A DNA stretch of 64,000 nt from Hofstenia miamia (taxonomy: Eukaryota; Xenacoelomorpha; Acoela; Hofsteniidae): the NCBI GenBank assembly GCA_900660155.1, contig CABFPE010000497.1, positions 75,627 through 139,626 of the forward strand. Reading direction: 5' to 3'. The position numbers and the translations under genes are program-made. The first letter of the stretch is position 1, and the number at the start of each line of letters is the position of its first letter. The notes under the pieces were generated by a model. The model did no database searches and was not told the origin of the DNA. It saw only the letters and a program-made list of their open reading frames with translations. This document shows, piece after piece, positions 48,600 through 60,646 of the stretch.

Positions 48600-48800
48600 A
48601 AGCATTGCCCGATGATTTTGACTTGGTGGCCATAACCGTCAGACGTGCTTCGCCAACTGAAGCATTATATTTCTTTTCAAAATTTTGTTGCGTTATTTTT
48701 CATAGAGATCCCTGGCATTAATAGATGTTATATCAAGCATATTACCAAATACAGCAAATAGCCAAAGTTTTGTAGCAGCTTTGCTACATTTTTCCTTAAA
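48600..48800 (+). repeat. dispersed family R2, copy 1
   Basis: TTTCATAGAGATCCCTGGCA, TTAATAGATG and then CCAAAGTTTTGTAGCAG match 54975-55055 almost word for word. Confidence 0.7.
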
Positions 48801-49138
48801 AAGAGTAAGTCAGAAGGATGTGAAAAAGTTATAACAAATGATGTTATGTTCCTTTCAAAAAAAATTTAAGGCAAGATAAAGACAGAATATCTAACACGTT
48901 TATTTTTCAGTTTACCCGAACCTAAAGCTTAAGTCCATGTTTCTCTGATTGCTTTGCATAAAGGTAATCAGACTAGAACAACCTTTGCAAGGTATAAAAT
49001 TTTTAATCAGATGCTAGGAATAGGAAAAGACATATTTTTTTAATATTTTCTCGAAATCTTTCAAATATACACTCTATTTTGCATAAATATAAATATATTA
49101 AGAATTTTCAAAGACCTCATTGTATTTTTTATCAAAAC

Positions 49139-49140
<2 letters not shown>

Positions 49141-49172
<32 letters not shown>
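49141..49172. repeat. TA microsatellite
   Basis: A TA run directly abutting the hAT-type element that follows. Confidence 0.9.
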
Positions 49173-50049
49173 CAGAGATGGAATACTTATGTTTTTTCAA
49201 ATACGAATAGAAAATTTTAAGTGCTTCAACACTGTTTTGGGGTCAAAATGGAAATATACTATATAACGAAGACGACAGAGTTGGGCTTGGACCCAAGATA
49301 TATATTGCAAGCCATTTAAAAAATTTTAGTGGAGTGTATTAAAATCATTGATAGAAAAATTCAATCTTTCAAAATAAATTTGAGATTTAAATATAAACTT
49401 TGAATTTTACTATTTATTGAAGTTGCATACAAGATTCGATTACAAATTTTAAATTATATAAAAGCAGCATTAAATAAATTATTACCCTATTATTGCTATG
49501 CCAAAGGTATGGCTCTATAAATATTTTTGTAATAATCATGAACCGTCTGAAAACTAAATTGATCTTGGCATTGCATGTTGCATATAGTGCATCTTACATC
49601 AGAATATTTGATTGAGGAGCATTCCAAATTATATTTGTATCATTTAATTTTGGTGGTATTTGCCCCCACTAAGGTATTCCACTTGCTTCTCTGTGCTTCT
49701 TCTGCTTTTTCATTTGCAAGTTTATACAAACAAACGTTTTGGTTGCTTTACATTTTAACTATATATGATGGCTAACATGAATTGCATTTTCAAATTTCAT
49801 AAGCTGTTGGAAAGAACAACGCGGAACCTGTTGTATGAACAATGAAATTTAATTACAAAATTTCACTTAGATTCAGATTATTAACTCACTGAAAGTGGCA
49901 TTCAATGTAAAAATGTGCGAAATGCATAAAGCGTACAATATGCACAATTTTTATAAAATTTTGGATCCGAAACATATCCGAAATTTTCTCAAAATGTAGA
50001 TCCGATCCCTATCCGACCCGATTCGAGATCCAATCTAATTCCATCTCTG
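49173..50049. mobile_element. non-autonomous hAT-type element
   Basis: The ends share the perfect 12-bp inverted repeat CAGAGATGGAAT. They are flanked by ATATATAA on the left and ATATAAAA on the right, a 7-of-8 match to an 8-bp target duplication inside TA-rich DNA. The 877-bp interior includes GATCCGA-type words near the right end and no transposase. Confidence 0.72.
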
Positions 50050-50159
50050 ATATAAAAATAATCTCGAACTGATTTTGGCTGATGTAGTAAATGAACAAAC
50101 AGAATCCATATCCATTAAATCAAAAGAACGGTACATTCAATTCTTTAGAAAACCTTCTC

Positions 50160-50660
50160 TTCATAGAGAAGAAGCATGCGAATTCTTTCAATGAAGCTAG
50201 TATAAATTGACTTCCAACTCTCCCAAACTCCTATCACAGTCGTTTGTGTTGTCAAAAGTACTTTGCAAAGCATCAACAGAGATGTACTCTTTTCAATTCC
50301 AGTTATCCATTTTCAAAATCAATATCTGCAAATATATCGGCGGTAACTTCTGATGCAGCTGCACAAATAGGCGAGATTCGGAACTCGCACAAGATTTCTT
50401 AGGCCGGACCAAGTTTGGGTTACATTTTTGGCCTCATGTTTATCTCTGTATGTAACAATTGCTGAACATAGCAGCTAGTAGTATTAGTGATCCCACCTGA
50501 CCACATCAGGCTAAAGTTAATTTTTTGACTAATCCATTTAACTTGCAAAATTAATAAATGTATATTTTCATCACTGGCTGACTCATAGTTGGCAAGTAAT
50601 ATGAAGTCATATTTGAAAGTGGTCTAATCTGATCACTTAGCCTTTCTAGTTTTAAGCAAA
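50160..50660 (+). repeat. dispersed family R2, copy 2
   Basis: GCTGAACATAGCAGCTAGTA (50462 on) and the surrounding order of words match 55420-55445. The part near 50580-50640 (TAGTTGGCAAGTAATATGA, then CTTAGCCTTTCTAGT) matches 55570-55650. Confidence 0.6.
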
Positions 50661-50704
50661 TCTAAATAATTGTTTTCAAGAATGTGACCTTGTGAATAAC
50701 ATTA

Positions 50705-50830
50705 AACATGGTTTTTAAAGGACAAACTGTTTTCTAACATTTTCAAACAATTTTTTCCACTCCTAATTTGAAATTTGGAGATCTTAAAATATGAATACTA
50801 TTGGAGAACAATTTTTTTCAATTGCTAATT
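50705..50830 (-). repeat. fragment of dispersed family R1
   Basis: GGACAAACTGTTTTCTAACA and CAATTTTTTCCAC match the 28620-28785 copy in the same orientation. Confidence 0.55.
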
Positions 50831-53430
50831 TTCAGGTCCTTAGGTCTCGGATCTATGGGAGCAGCATCACAATGACATCACTTTATGTAAATGGACCATC
50901 CAAAGACATTTAAGAAAGGAGTGTACAAAGGAATAGTTGCGGTGCTGCCAGCACAGATATTAGATACTTCTCACAATGGCATGCCTAAATTGGACGTGAC
51001 CATAATCGAGCGCTTTTTTTAATACGAAATGAAAAGAGTTAGATTCCTTTATCCTGTGGAGAGTTTAGATTTTGCATTTATCAATTTATTATGGGTGTCT
51101 AAAAATTTTTTTCAGGAAGTCATCAACAATTTAACACTAGAAATGCGATAATAGGTCAAAATAACTTACAAGCCTTTTTGTTTCTTCATTGCTCATTCAT
51201 CAAAAACACTAGCAGGCACATATACTTCCAATAATGTGTATAATCTCATTGAATTTGCTGTTAGTAGAAAATTTGTTTTAATTCAATAGTTTCCGCATTT
51301 GAAACATTAGATGTAAATTTCTTCTCAAGGAGTACTAGCTGTTCTAGTGCTCAAAAAATCTTTTCTGCTTATGACCACTGATTTCCAATGAAGGATTAAT
51401 GCACACTAAGTTACAGATTCAAGGAATGAGCAAACATAAAACCTTCAGCCGGCATTGCTTAAGTGCAAAACATTTCAACTCTGTTAGTGTTATAGAAATC
51501 CTTGATCTGACAAAACTTACATAAGAAAATTCTTAGACTACATCATGCTCAATATTTGGATTACTTCAACCGTATGAATTGCAATGAGAACATAGTTTGT
51601 GCTCAGTCTGGAATCTGTAAATTCAATTACTTGAATAAATTGTCCTTTCCCTGTTTAGTGACCTAAGGCTAAGTGTTCTGAGTTAATCAAGTAGCCTAAG
51701 TTTTTTATGAAAGATTTGAAAAGAATCCAATGCTCACAAAATTCTTTTTCTATTTTATAGATAAATACATAGTTCGTTATATTTCACGTAGCTAATATTA
51801 AGTGGATTCCAAGTACCTCTTACAATGTTTCAGGAGTAGAAAAGCTTTTTAGCATTTGCTTTGTATATATCTAATATTCAACTCTAGAATTTTAACAGTT
51901 TTAGCCTTTACTGAATGACTAATTCAAATTAGTCAACTTTGAACTTTAAGGATAGAAATTGATGTTGAGTTTTTGAATCTGCATAAATCAAAAAAACTAA
52001 CATCGAGAATAGCTTACATTGCTACAGAATGACCATCAATATTCAATGCTTTCTCTATGTTCAAATTTAAATGTGTTTCAGATGTTTTCTGTGCAGAATA
52101 ATATTTCAATGTCGTTCATTTACTGGCCCTTACATAATTCTACAATATGTGCAAAATCCTGAAAGATTTTACAGAGTTAATAACCATGAAGGGAAATTCG
52201 AAACTTCAACAAGTTTTATACTGCTGTTTTCTACTATGCTTTTGTCCTAATGTCAGGAATTCAATGTTTAAAAAAACCTTCGTTGCAAAAAAAATTTTTT
52301 AAATTTCAATTCAATATCGATTAGCTCTTTAGAATTTTGCTATCGAAGAAGATTCATTCATATTTCAAAGATTTTGAAAAATAGTACAATAGTTGAATTA
52401 TATTCTTTTAAAAAACTGCTTTGTTTCAAGATTATGCTTTATAAAAGGCGTCCTTAAAATTTTCAGATACAAGAAGATGGTATGAGTAAAATATTCAGAT
52501 TTTTTGAACTAGGGGTCGTTCTGGCAAGATCAGGCGCTAGAAATTTCTTACGAACTCGGCACTATTTGTATATGAGATCAGAAATATTTAGATTTCTGTC
52601 AAAATCGAACTTGCGGTATGTAAAATCCACAAATATACAGTGTATCATAATGATTCAGTTGTTCTTGATTAACTTACAAACTTATTACACATATCCCCGT
52701 AATCTAATATAAAACAGTTGGTATATATTTCACCATTTCCGTTTTCAACAGTCTTCTAAACAATGTTACTTGAAATAAATTGATTTAACAGTAGAAAGCC
52801 GGAAAATTCGAAACACAAATGCCTGAAGTGGTCAGAATTAACCACTTTTGGTAAAACTGTGCACAATAAAATAGCATTACAAGAAATTTGTACACTCGTC
52901 AATAACGTTTTCAAAATGGAAATTATTTAATTAGTGTCACCAATTGTTATCTTAAACTGTAACGGAAGAGAGATTTTCGATAATAATTTTAAAGTTATTT
53001 GTACATTTAAAAACAGCATTTCATGGATACCTGAATATTACTGCAATTGTGACAATGCAAAGAAATTAGTACAAACAGTTTTAGTTTACCCGCCTTTTTT
53101 CAAGTTTTTATTACCCAAATCGACTATTTTGTATGTAGTACATCATTCTTAACAGCACATTATTCTGTAGGAAGCACAAAACAGCTTTTGTTGAAATTGG
53201 TTTTATTCCACAATTTGATAATACATGTATATGCCAAGATTAGGCTTTTCAAATACTATTTATTCGACAAATGCGTTTACGAAAATTGCTATTTGAAGCA
53301 GGCTAACAAAGGGAGTAAATAAAATGGTGTATTTTTTATTGACGAAATTTATTCAAGAACACAAAAGTTCTAGAGCCTGGTTATGAAGAATTCAATTCGC
53401 ATTTAGTGGGATATATATACTATATGTATA
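50831..53430. other. no recognised gene
   Basis: Frames at 52482-52712 and 52934-53152 (plus strand) are open but unrecognised. The second reads LNCNGREIFDNNFKVICTF and could be an exon of an unknown gene, though this is weak. Confidence 0.35.
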
Positions 53431-53435
53431 TATAT

Positions 53436-53700
53436 GCTTTGTGTATGACTATATATATATATATGCTTTATGTATGACTATATATATATGCTTTATGTAT
53501 GACTATATATATATGCTTTATATTTGACTATATATATATATATGCTTTATGTATGACTATATATATATGCTTGATGTATGACTACATATATATATATGCT
53601 TTATGTATGACTATATATATATGCTTTATGTATGAATATATATATGCTTTATCTATGACTATATATATATATATATATGCTTTATGTATGACAATATATG
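53436..53700. repeat. minisatellite, about 10 units of 21-33 bp
   Basis: Units GCTTTATGTATGAC followed by a TA run start near 53436, 53465, 53490, 53515, 53543, 53569, 53598, 53622, 53646 and 53679. The variation is mainly in the length of the TA part. The open frame through it is a repeat artefact. Confidence 0.92.
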
Positions 53701-54089
53701 TATTCTTAAATATTTCTATACTGGTAAATTACTACATTGAAAGTGCATATTTTACAGCTAGATAACTGAGGGATCATGTTTGTGATTATAAGTTATTTTG
53801 AAACTTCAAATACTAGCAATATATTTACTTTTACTGATCGTACAGTTTGAAATATTAGCGAAAATAGTATTCAACTGAAAATGGCAAGTAGGAATTTAGT
53901 GTGTCGAAAATTGAAATTAAAATTTTGAAAGGTTGAATTCAAATGTAGCTTTTAGCAGCCGAATGATTTTTTTAAGAAATCTTATGATCATATAAAACAT
54001 TTTTAAACTCTTATAGCTCAAAAAATATTAAATCTCTACTCAATCTGAATCTTTTTCACTCTAAATCCATGCGCTGGCTCTGTCCTTCG
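53701..54089. other. no recognised gene
   Basis: AT-rich sequence between the minisatellite and the R1 copy. Confidence 0.4.
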
Positions 54090-54460
54090 GCCCGCGACCT
54101 CGTACTTTGTGCACGGCACGCCTCAATGGGTTTGGAATATCCTTGCACATATCAAGGAATAGTCAAAGTTCTTTGTTGCGTTAATGGACTCAAACTCTTA
54201 TAAATACATGAACATAAGGTATGGAGAGAATTTAAATCTTTTAGAAAAAATCGATATTTTCAAAGAAAACTTGTTAAACTTTTCAACAACTTCAGGAACA
54301 GTAATGTGCTTTAATGAGAAATTTTCAACATTGTATTAAAGTATGTTTTGGAAAACACATTCCCAAAGATTTTCAAATTTGCTAATAGGCTTTGAAAAAA
54401 TTTCCCAAAGATTTTCAAATTTGCTAATAGGCTTTGAAAAAATTTCCCAAAGATTTTCGA
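54090..54460 (+). repeat. dispersed family R1, long copy with an internal tandem duplication
   Basis: It matches 61350-61610 in order (CACATATCAAGGAATAGTCA, TGGAGAGAATTTAAATCTTT, AAAACTTGTTAAACT). A 42-bp segment starting CCCAAAGATTTTCAAATTTG is exactly duplicated (54362-54403 and 54404-54445), with a partial third copy. The inverted ends are missing. Confidence 0.75.
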
Positions 54461-54889
54461 AAAAGGTTTTTCTTTTAATACGGACGCTAGGCTGTTAAAG
54501 GTTAACCAACATGTGTTTCCTTGCGGTATTTTGGACACATGTAGCAATTACATAATTGTCGATTTTCATAAATCTAATAATAATTATGTTTGCGAATGAA
54601 TGATGTCTTAACATTCACCACTAGAGGGATACAAAATTTGGTGACAAAATCTCTGGTAATGAAATATCAGCAAACAAAATAAGGTTTTTTCTACTTAAGT
54701 TACAAATACATACAGTCATTGCTATTGCATATGGACATTTTTCACACTTGAAAAGTCCAGTTTAGATTCAGGTTCCGTATTTTCGCCTCTGACAAACTGC
54801 ACAAGTTATATAGGGGTTATTGTTGCAATCACTTGTTCAACATAAGCCATGTTTTTCTAAAATTTGTTTAAGTTTACATTCCTTGGAGA
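54461..54889. other. no recognised gene
   Basis: Nothing recognised between the R1 and R2 repeat copies. Confidence 0.4.
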
Positions 54890-55660
54890 AATACCAACCT
54901 CATTCTTAGAGTTGATTTTCTTAGACATGCGTCTGTCAGAGCTGCTCAGGAACTAACGCATAAAATTTCGTTTTTTCATAGAGATCCCTAGCATTAATAG
55001 ATGCCATATTATTCATATTAACAAATACAGAAGCTGGCCAAGGTTTTGTAGCAGACTTGGTGATGCAAATTTGGGTCATGTGATCCAAAAAACTCACTTG
55101 GTGATGCAAATTTGGGTCATGTGATCCAAAAAACTCCTTTCTTCTTCAACATAAAAACTCTGGAGAATTCTCGCCTATTTTGGTGCACTGTACCAAACAC
55201 GGCTACCTTTTACCTTAAACATGCAAGAAATGATAAAGCTATCACATGCATTGTTATCTCAGTTTCCAAAAAAATTTAATCCAAGAGTTGATCCGTGCCC
55301 AAATTCGTTTCTTGTTTGGAAAGATAAAGACATAATATCCAGGCCCAACCTAAGGTTTCGTAGACTAGACCGAGCTTGGGACAAATTTTTCGACTCATGT
55401 CCACCTCTGTAGATAACATCAAAGCTGAACATAGCAGCTGGTAGTAATCTGGTCAGATCTGAATACCTCAAACGTCTAAGGGTTGTATTCGCATAGTGTG
55501 CTATCAAACATTTCTCTAATATAAATTTTTAATACATTTACATATTAAAAAATTTCGTATATATTTTTACTGGATAACTAGTAGTTGGAATATAATATGA
55601 GATCAAAGAATGGAAGTCGTAGAATCTGACTACTTAGGCTTACTAGTGTTAAAAATGGTT
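54890..55660 (+). repeat. dispersed family R2, longest copy
   Basis: It shares ordered blocks with 48600-48800 and 50160-50660, and so joins the two shorter copies into one family of at least about 770 bp. Coding content is not recognised. It contains an exact 41-bp tandem duplication. Confidence 0.65.
55055..55136. repeat. exact 41-bp tandem duplication
   Basis: The unit starting ACTTGGTGATGCAAATTTGG and ending AAAAAACTC occurs twice without a mismatch (55055-55095 and 55096-55136). Confidence 0.95.
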
Positions 55661-55679
55661 CGATAGAGACTTATCAACG

Positions 55680-56040
55680 AGCCGAGCTTCTAATGAGCAC
55701 AGTATTTGATATACAACGAGCCCAAAACCATCCTATTTTAGGCAAAGCAAGTTTATAGTTCTGCTTGTTAATTTGATTATGGAGATTTTTCTTATATTTT
55801 GCAGTCAGTATGCTTTTCCTATAATCTTATTTAAGAAATGTTTATTAAATAATAGGAAAAGCTCTGTAAAAAATTCTTTGAGCACAATATTTTTAAAAAA
55901 ATACCGAACTAAAACGAGCCTCATTCAATGATTTTATGTGGCGAGCCACAAAATTTAAACGAGGCGAGCCGAGCCGAGCCAAGCCAAGGTTGGAAATGTC
56001 GGCTAGTTGAAAAGTGTGGTTCGATATCAATACATTGATA
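55680..56040. repeat. GAGCC-rich repeat
   Basis: The stretch opens with ACGAGCCGAGC (55678) and closes with GGCGAGCCGAGCCGAGCC (55963), around an AT-rich core. This is probably an old non-autonomous DNA element. Its ends are not defined. Confidence 0.4.
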
Positions 56041-58299
56041 CCATTTGAGAACGACAAACCTAATGCGGTTCAAAATATTTTAACAATGGAACTGGCTCAC
56101 TCTACTGTTTTAAAGTATTTGCAAAAGTCGCAAATTTCGCATTTTATTTCTGAGATCTGAAAATTTACACATTTTAAAATATATTAGAATATATTACTTA
56201 TATATAATTTCTATATAATTCATGATATTACATGCTTGAAACTAATATAGCTATCTATATAAGTAATTATGTGCACATGCCTCCGTCATTGAACAATATC
56301 AACATCTGCACACAACATGATTTCTCCAGATAAAGTATGTTATCGTTTTTGTTCCCTCATTCTTCATATTTTAAGATTCATTGTGCACTGATCTGGTCTC
56401 GTGAGGTTTCTATGTTCTTCTTCTCTTGACAATGGAAACAAATACAAGACAATGAGATATATACATATGAATATATGGAAAATAATTGAAAATCCGATTT
56501 CTTTAGAAGAGAGGAATTTTTTTGAAAAAATTCAAAATATATAAATGTATTAACTTTAAATTATTTCAATTAATACTAAAATATGACAAATTGAGATATT
56601 ATGTAAAATACAATACAGAAATATATTGTATATGTGTATGAAGGAGGAGTATGCATGTGTATCAAATAAACTAGAATACATTGTCCAAAAGTACAATTTA
56701 TTTAAAATTATGATAACCTATGTGTATACTAATAAATAGTCAGTTAATTTTACAAGATATTTACGTGTGATTTAAAGAAGATAAGAATTTATAGGAGCAT
56801 ACCTAATTGTCTCATACCATGGCTTACCAAATTAATTAAATTATTAGGACATTTGCATACTTAGATATTTCGTCATCGTAGTTCATTTATAGCAGAGTGT
56901 TTCACGGATTTGCTCTAATTTGCACTTACATATCAAAGTAACTGCACGGTCAAATTAGATTGAGTTTTGCCAAATTGGGCCTAGAGTCGCCCGTTCTGTC
57001 CTTTCAAAAACTGCTTAAAAAAGATTTTCGTTGAATGATTTGAGCAAAGCCATGTTTATGAAATTTGAAGTTTTGCGTTATCTCTCCTCAGAAAAATAAA
57101 TGCAAGATGTTTATTCTCAATAAAATGACTATAACAAGTAAATTTCATAACTTCAACTACATGGGATTAAGCAATGCAGTCTCAAATTGGTTTCATCACT
57201 AGGTGTCAAATCATATGGATACAAAATTGATCAATATTTTGATTGCGAGCTTTTAATGTTTGCAGGATCTCAATCAAAAGAGTTCGTCAAATGGTTAACG
57301 GTTGATGTTTGTGGTGTAAATGACACTCATCACATCATGCTTTCAGGGAAATCCACACAGAAGGAGAAGCTCGTCAGACAGACATATGTATATTTCCTAA
57401 AGGGAGAGAGGGTGTAACATGTACGAAGGTGAATCAAGTGCTGACTGGAGACTTGATGTTTACTTTAGTAGAAATTTACTACTAGTAAAGTGATACTAGT
57501 GTTGCTTACTATAAACATACATGTTTCTATTAGTTAAATATTTTATAGTAAATCTATTTTCATAACTCATATCTTTAAAGTGCTCTTCCAATAGTTGTTA
57601 AGTATTCATCAATTGAAAGCGAATCAGAAGAAATATAATTTTGCCATCATTTGCTTTCAGACATATTGAAAAATTTGTGAATTTTAAGCAAAAACTTCTG
57701 AAATTTCTTCATAAACTGTTTTCAAATCTTATACAAGATTTTATTCACACGCTGCATCTTCTTATGATCAATGTTATCAGCACTTATATCTAACGGAGAC
57801 TTTTATATCATTTACATAAATGGCATCAGATTGCATAACTGCTATAAAATCATTGTCAATTAAAGCATCAAACGCTTCAATGTGATTTTTCCCAACATTG
57901 CCTGAGCAGAAAACATGTTTGTCGAATTATTGCACAAAATTTTACTCTAGAAATATTTAGGCATATAAATTCAAAATATTTTTGCCTTACATATTTGAAT
58001 AAATTCATTTTAGTAAAGATAGGGTAATGTAAAATTGGTAAACCACTGAGGGGTTTTTTGGGGAAGCACATAACCCACTGATCTAAATAGAGAAAATTGA
58101 TTAGCAAATCTTTTATAAAAAATTGATGAGATCCAACTTATCTAAGGGAATGCTTACACAGGGAGTTTTAAAAATCACTTTGCATTTAAATATCAGAGAG
58201 ATTTACTTAACAAAACTTTACAAACGATGCTGGAAATTTCCGCTTTCGAATTCTAGACTGTCTTTCCAGCGTTTTGCATGTTTGAGGAGATGATCTTCA
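56041..58299. other. no recognised gene
   Basis: The frame at 57187-57417 (plus strand) is relatively rich in codons that look used (VDVCGVNDTHHIMLSGKS), but I cannot assign it. Confidence 0.35.
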
Positions 58300-59017
58300 A
58301 AGTTTAGAAAGTATTTTGCTTAATGTTAGTGGTTATGGTCATTTGACTACATCCCAGTTCTTGAATTCATGGAGAAAACATTTTCCTTCAGAGCCCACCT
58401 TAGGAGAAAAATCTGTATGGGTCAACTCAGGTGATCGAGAGGGCCCCAGCTTTTAAAGGACCTCTGAGGAGACTGCATAATGGCCACAGTGATGAGGGAG
58501 GCTGCGTTATCCTTCTTTTTGATTCATTATCGTTCTGAATTTTATGCTTTTGGAAAATGGGACGAATGATACGTTTGCAAAAGTTATCATACCAAGCACC
58601 TCCTCTTCTAGCGGTGCAGAGGTTTTTAAATTAGTAAGGATTTTCAGCACTCTAATCGTGGGTTTTTGAGAATTCATAAAATCGAGAGGTGAAACCAAGA
58701 TTCAGCAGTAAAGAATGTCATGTTTATTATGTTGTCACTGGTTTTTGATAAGATCTCCTGAAGCCATCTGCAGAAATGAACATGTTCTTCGGAATTCCCT
58801 TCTCTTAGGTGATGAAGTGTTCTCACTGTACTTGAATGAAAGTATAACTTCTTCTTCAAGATTTAATGTGAAAAATATGATCCACTAAAAACAAGCGCTG
58901 TTAAACCGTCAACACCATCTTCTTTCAATCAAGATAGTTATCTTAAACTGGGAGCTCCCCTTTTATAAATTCTGACACAAAATACACCCAAAGATTTTTG
59001 TGCACAGCGACACCCTG
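58300..59017 (-). mobile_element. decayed mariner-like transposon
   Basis: The minus strand starts at 59017 with CAGGGTGTCGCTGTGCAC next to TA (59018-59019), a mariner-type end. Inside, the frame 58859-58674 reads GNSEEHVHFCRWLQEILSK then MTFFTAESWFHL, the region around the first catalytic residue (normally F-S/T-D-E, here F-T-A-E). The next frame starts DFMNSQKPTIRV. Near 58490-58400 fragments resembling a W-P-x-S-P-D-L-T-x-x-D-F-F-L-W-G-x-L-K block appear in two frames. The first Asp is lost and there are several stops. The second end is not certain; CACAGGGAG near 58155 is a weak candidate. Confidence 0.65.
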
Positions 59018-59019
59018 TA

Positions 59020-60191
59020 GAATACAAATATATAAATGTCTTCGAATTAAAAGAGTAGTTATTGCAAAGTAAACAAAACTTGTGAACAACCAAACATGAC
59101 TATTATAGAAGCCATATAAGTTTTACGAGGTTTGCATTCGAAATTTATTCATTTTTCTTTTATTTTTTGACCTGGGTAGATTTTGATTCTTATTCCTTTA
59201 CAAGGATTGTGATTCCTTGATTAGAGAATGTACGAGTATCCGAGGACACATATGGTACCTATTTTACATTTACATGATTATCTGATTTTATTAAGCAAGT
59301 TAAATGCATCACTACGAAATCTAGGTTTCAATTCGATAGCAGTCTTTCAAAGAAGCTTAAGGAAAAGACATCGTTAGAGCTCGGAAAAGAGTATAAAACA
59401 TTTTTCAGGTTTCTTCCTAAATCACAAGTTAAGTTGTAAAGATTGGCTCTCCAATGTATAAAAATTGTTCTGTGTATATAGATATTTGATTATGATAGCA
59501 AAGAATTCGAAATACGTATTTAGAAAACACTTCAAGTGTTAAAAGACAGCTTGAAGGATGATTTATAAAAATTTGAATAGTTGACTGTGAAAAATTTATC
59601 TGGTGTAAAAATATTTTAATTATAATTCCACCGTTTGCATTTTTGTACATTTTTTAGGTGTTTGTATTCATGCCCGCTAAAGAATTTTTCTAGGAATATT
59701 ATGCTCTAAATATTTTTGCCGCCCAATTATTATGGAGAGATTTCTGATTGGCTAACAGTTGATCTTCCTTCAGATAAGATATATACTGCAATTTCGATTA
59801 CTTGAATCATTCATAAAATTAACGCTATTTAGTAAGTTTCTTATTTTATTTTATATAGGGCTTTCACAATAGTCAGGTGCTACGCTTGTGCTTGGAATTG
59901 AAAAAAAAACATTTTCTAAGCATGTGTGTGATTCTCTGGCCATGACTGACTCAACATGTATTTAGCATATGCTTACACTAAAACTCTGCGAATATTCACA
60001 CTTGCCTCGTGATAGAAAAACTTAATTTGACTTTCCAGGACTCGAAACCCTTGGGCCAAATACCATTTATTTTTGTTCAATTTTTGTCCGTACTGTCGAA
60101 GTGTCACCATGGACATTCCATTATATTACAGTCAAATTGCAAGCAATCAGGCTTGGTTTCTCTCATGTACTTTAATAAGTTGTATTTTTGT
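59020..60191. other. upstream region of the plus-strand GPCR
   Basis: No gene recognised. The frame at 60009-60236 runs into the duplicated assembly segment and has no motifs. Any 5' exon of the receptor should lie here or further upstream. Confidence 0.35.
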
Positions 60192-60562
60192 AGAACCAAG
60201 CGAAAGTCACCTCGTAGGAGTCTAGCTTACACCTAATTTAACCATTCGCAACCGTTTTACTATGTAGCATTCCACTAAATAAGGAATCAATTTTATTCTG
60301 TGTAATCTTATTAGATACTACATACTCAAGGAATACCTTCCCTGAATGAGAAAATTCCAATCTTAANNNNNNNNNNNNNNNNNNNNNAGAACCAAGCGAA
60401 AGTCACCTCGTAGGAGTCTAGCTTACACCTAATTTAACCATTCGCAACCGTTTTACTATGTAGCATTCCACTAAATAAGGAATCAATTTTATTCTGTGTA
60501 ATCTTATTAGATACTACATACTCAAGGAATACCTTCCCTGAATGAGAAAATTCCAATCTTAA
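60192..60562. other. assembly artefact: exact 175-bp repeat around 21 N
   Basis: The segments 60192-60366 and 60388-60562 are identical over 175 bp and are separated only by 21 N (60367-60387). This is what an unmerged contig overlap looks like. The true genome probably has one copy and no gap. Confidence 0.93.
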
Positions 60563-60646
60563 AACATGCAAGATTTTTAAAATAAAATGTATCTGATAAC
60601 CTATTCTTCTTAAATATCGACATTGAATGAATAACTTTGTATTTAG

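Noticed and set aside
60192-60562. Genuine tandem duplication upstream of the second GPCR
   Set aside because: Exact identity over the full 175 bp abutting a 21-N gap is better explained by unmerged contigs.
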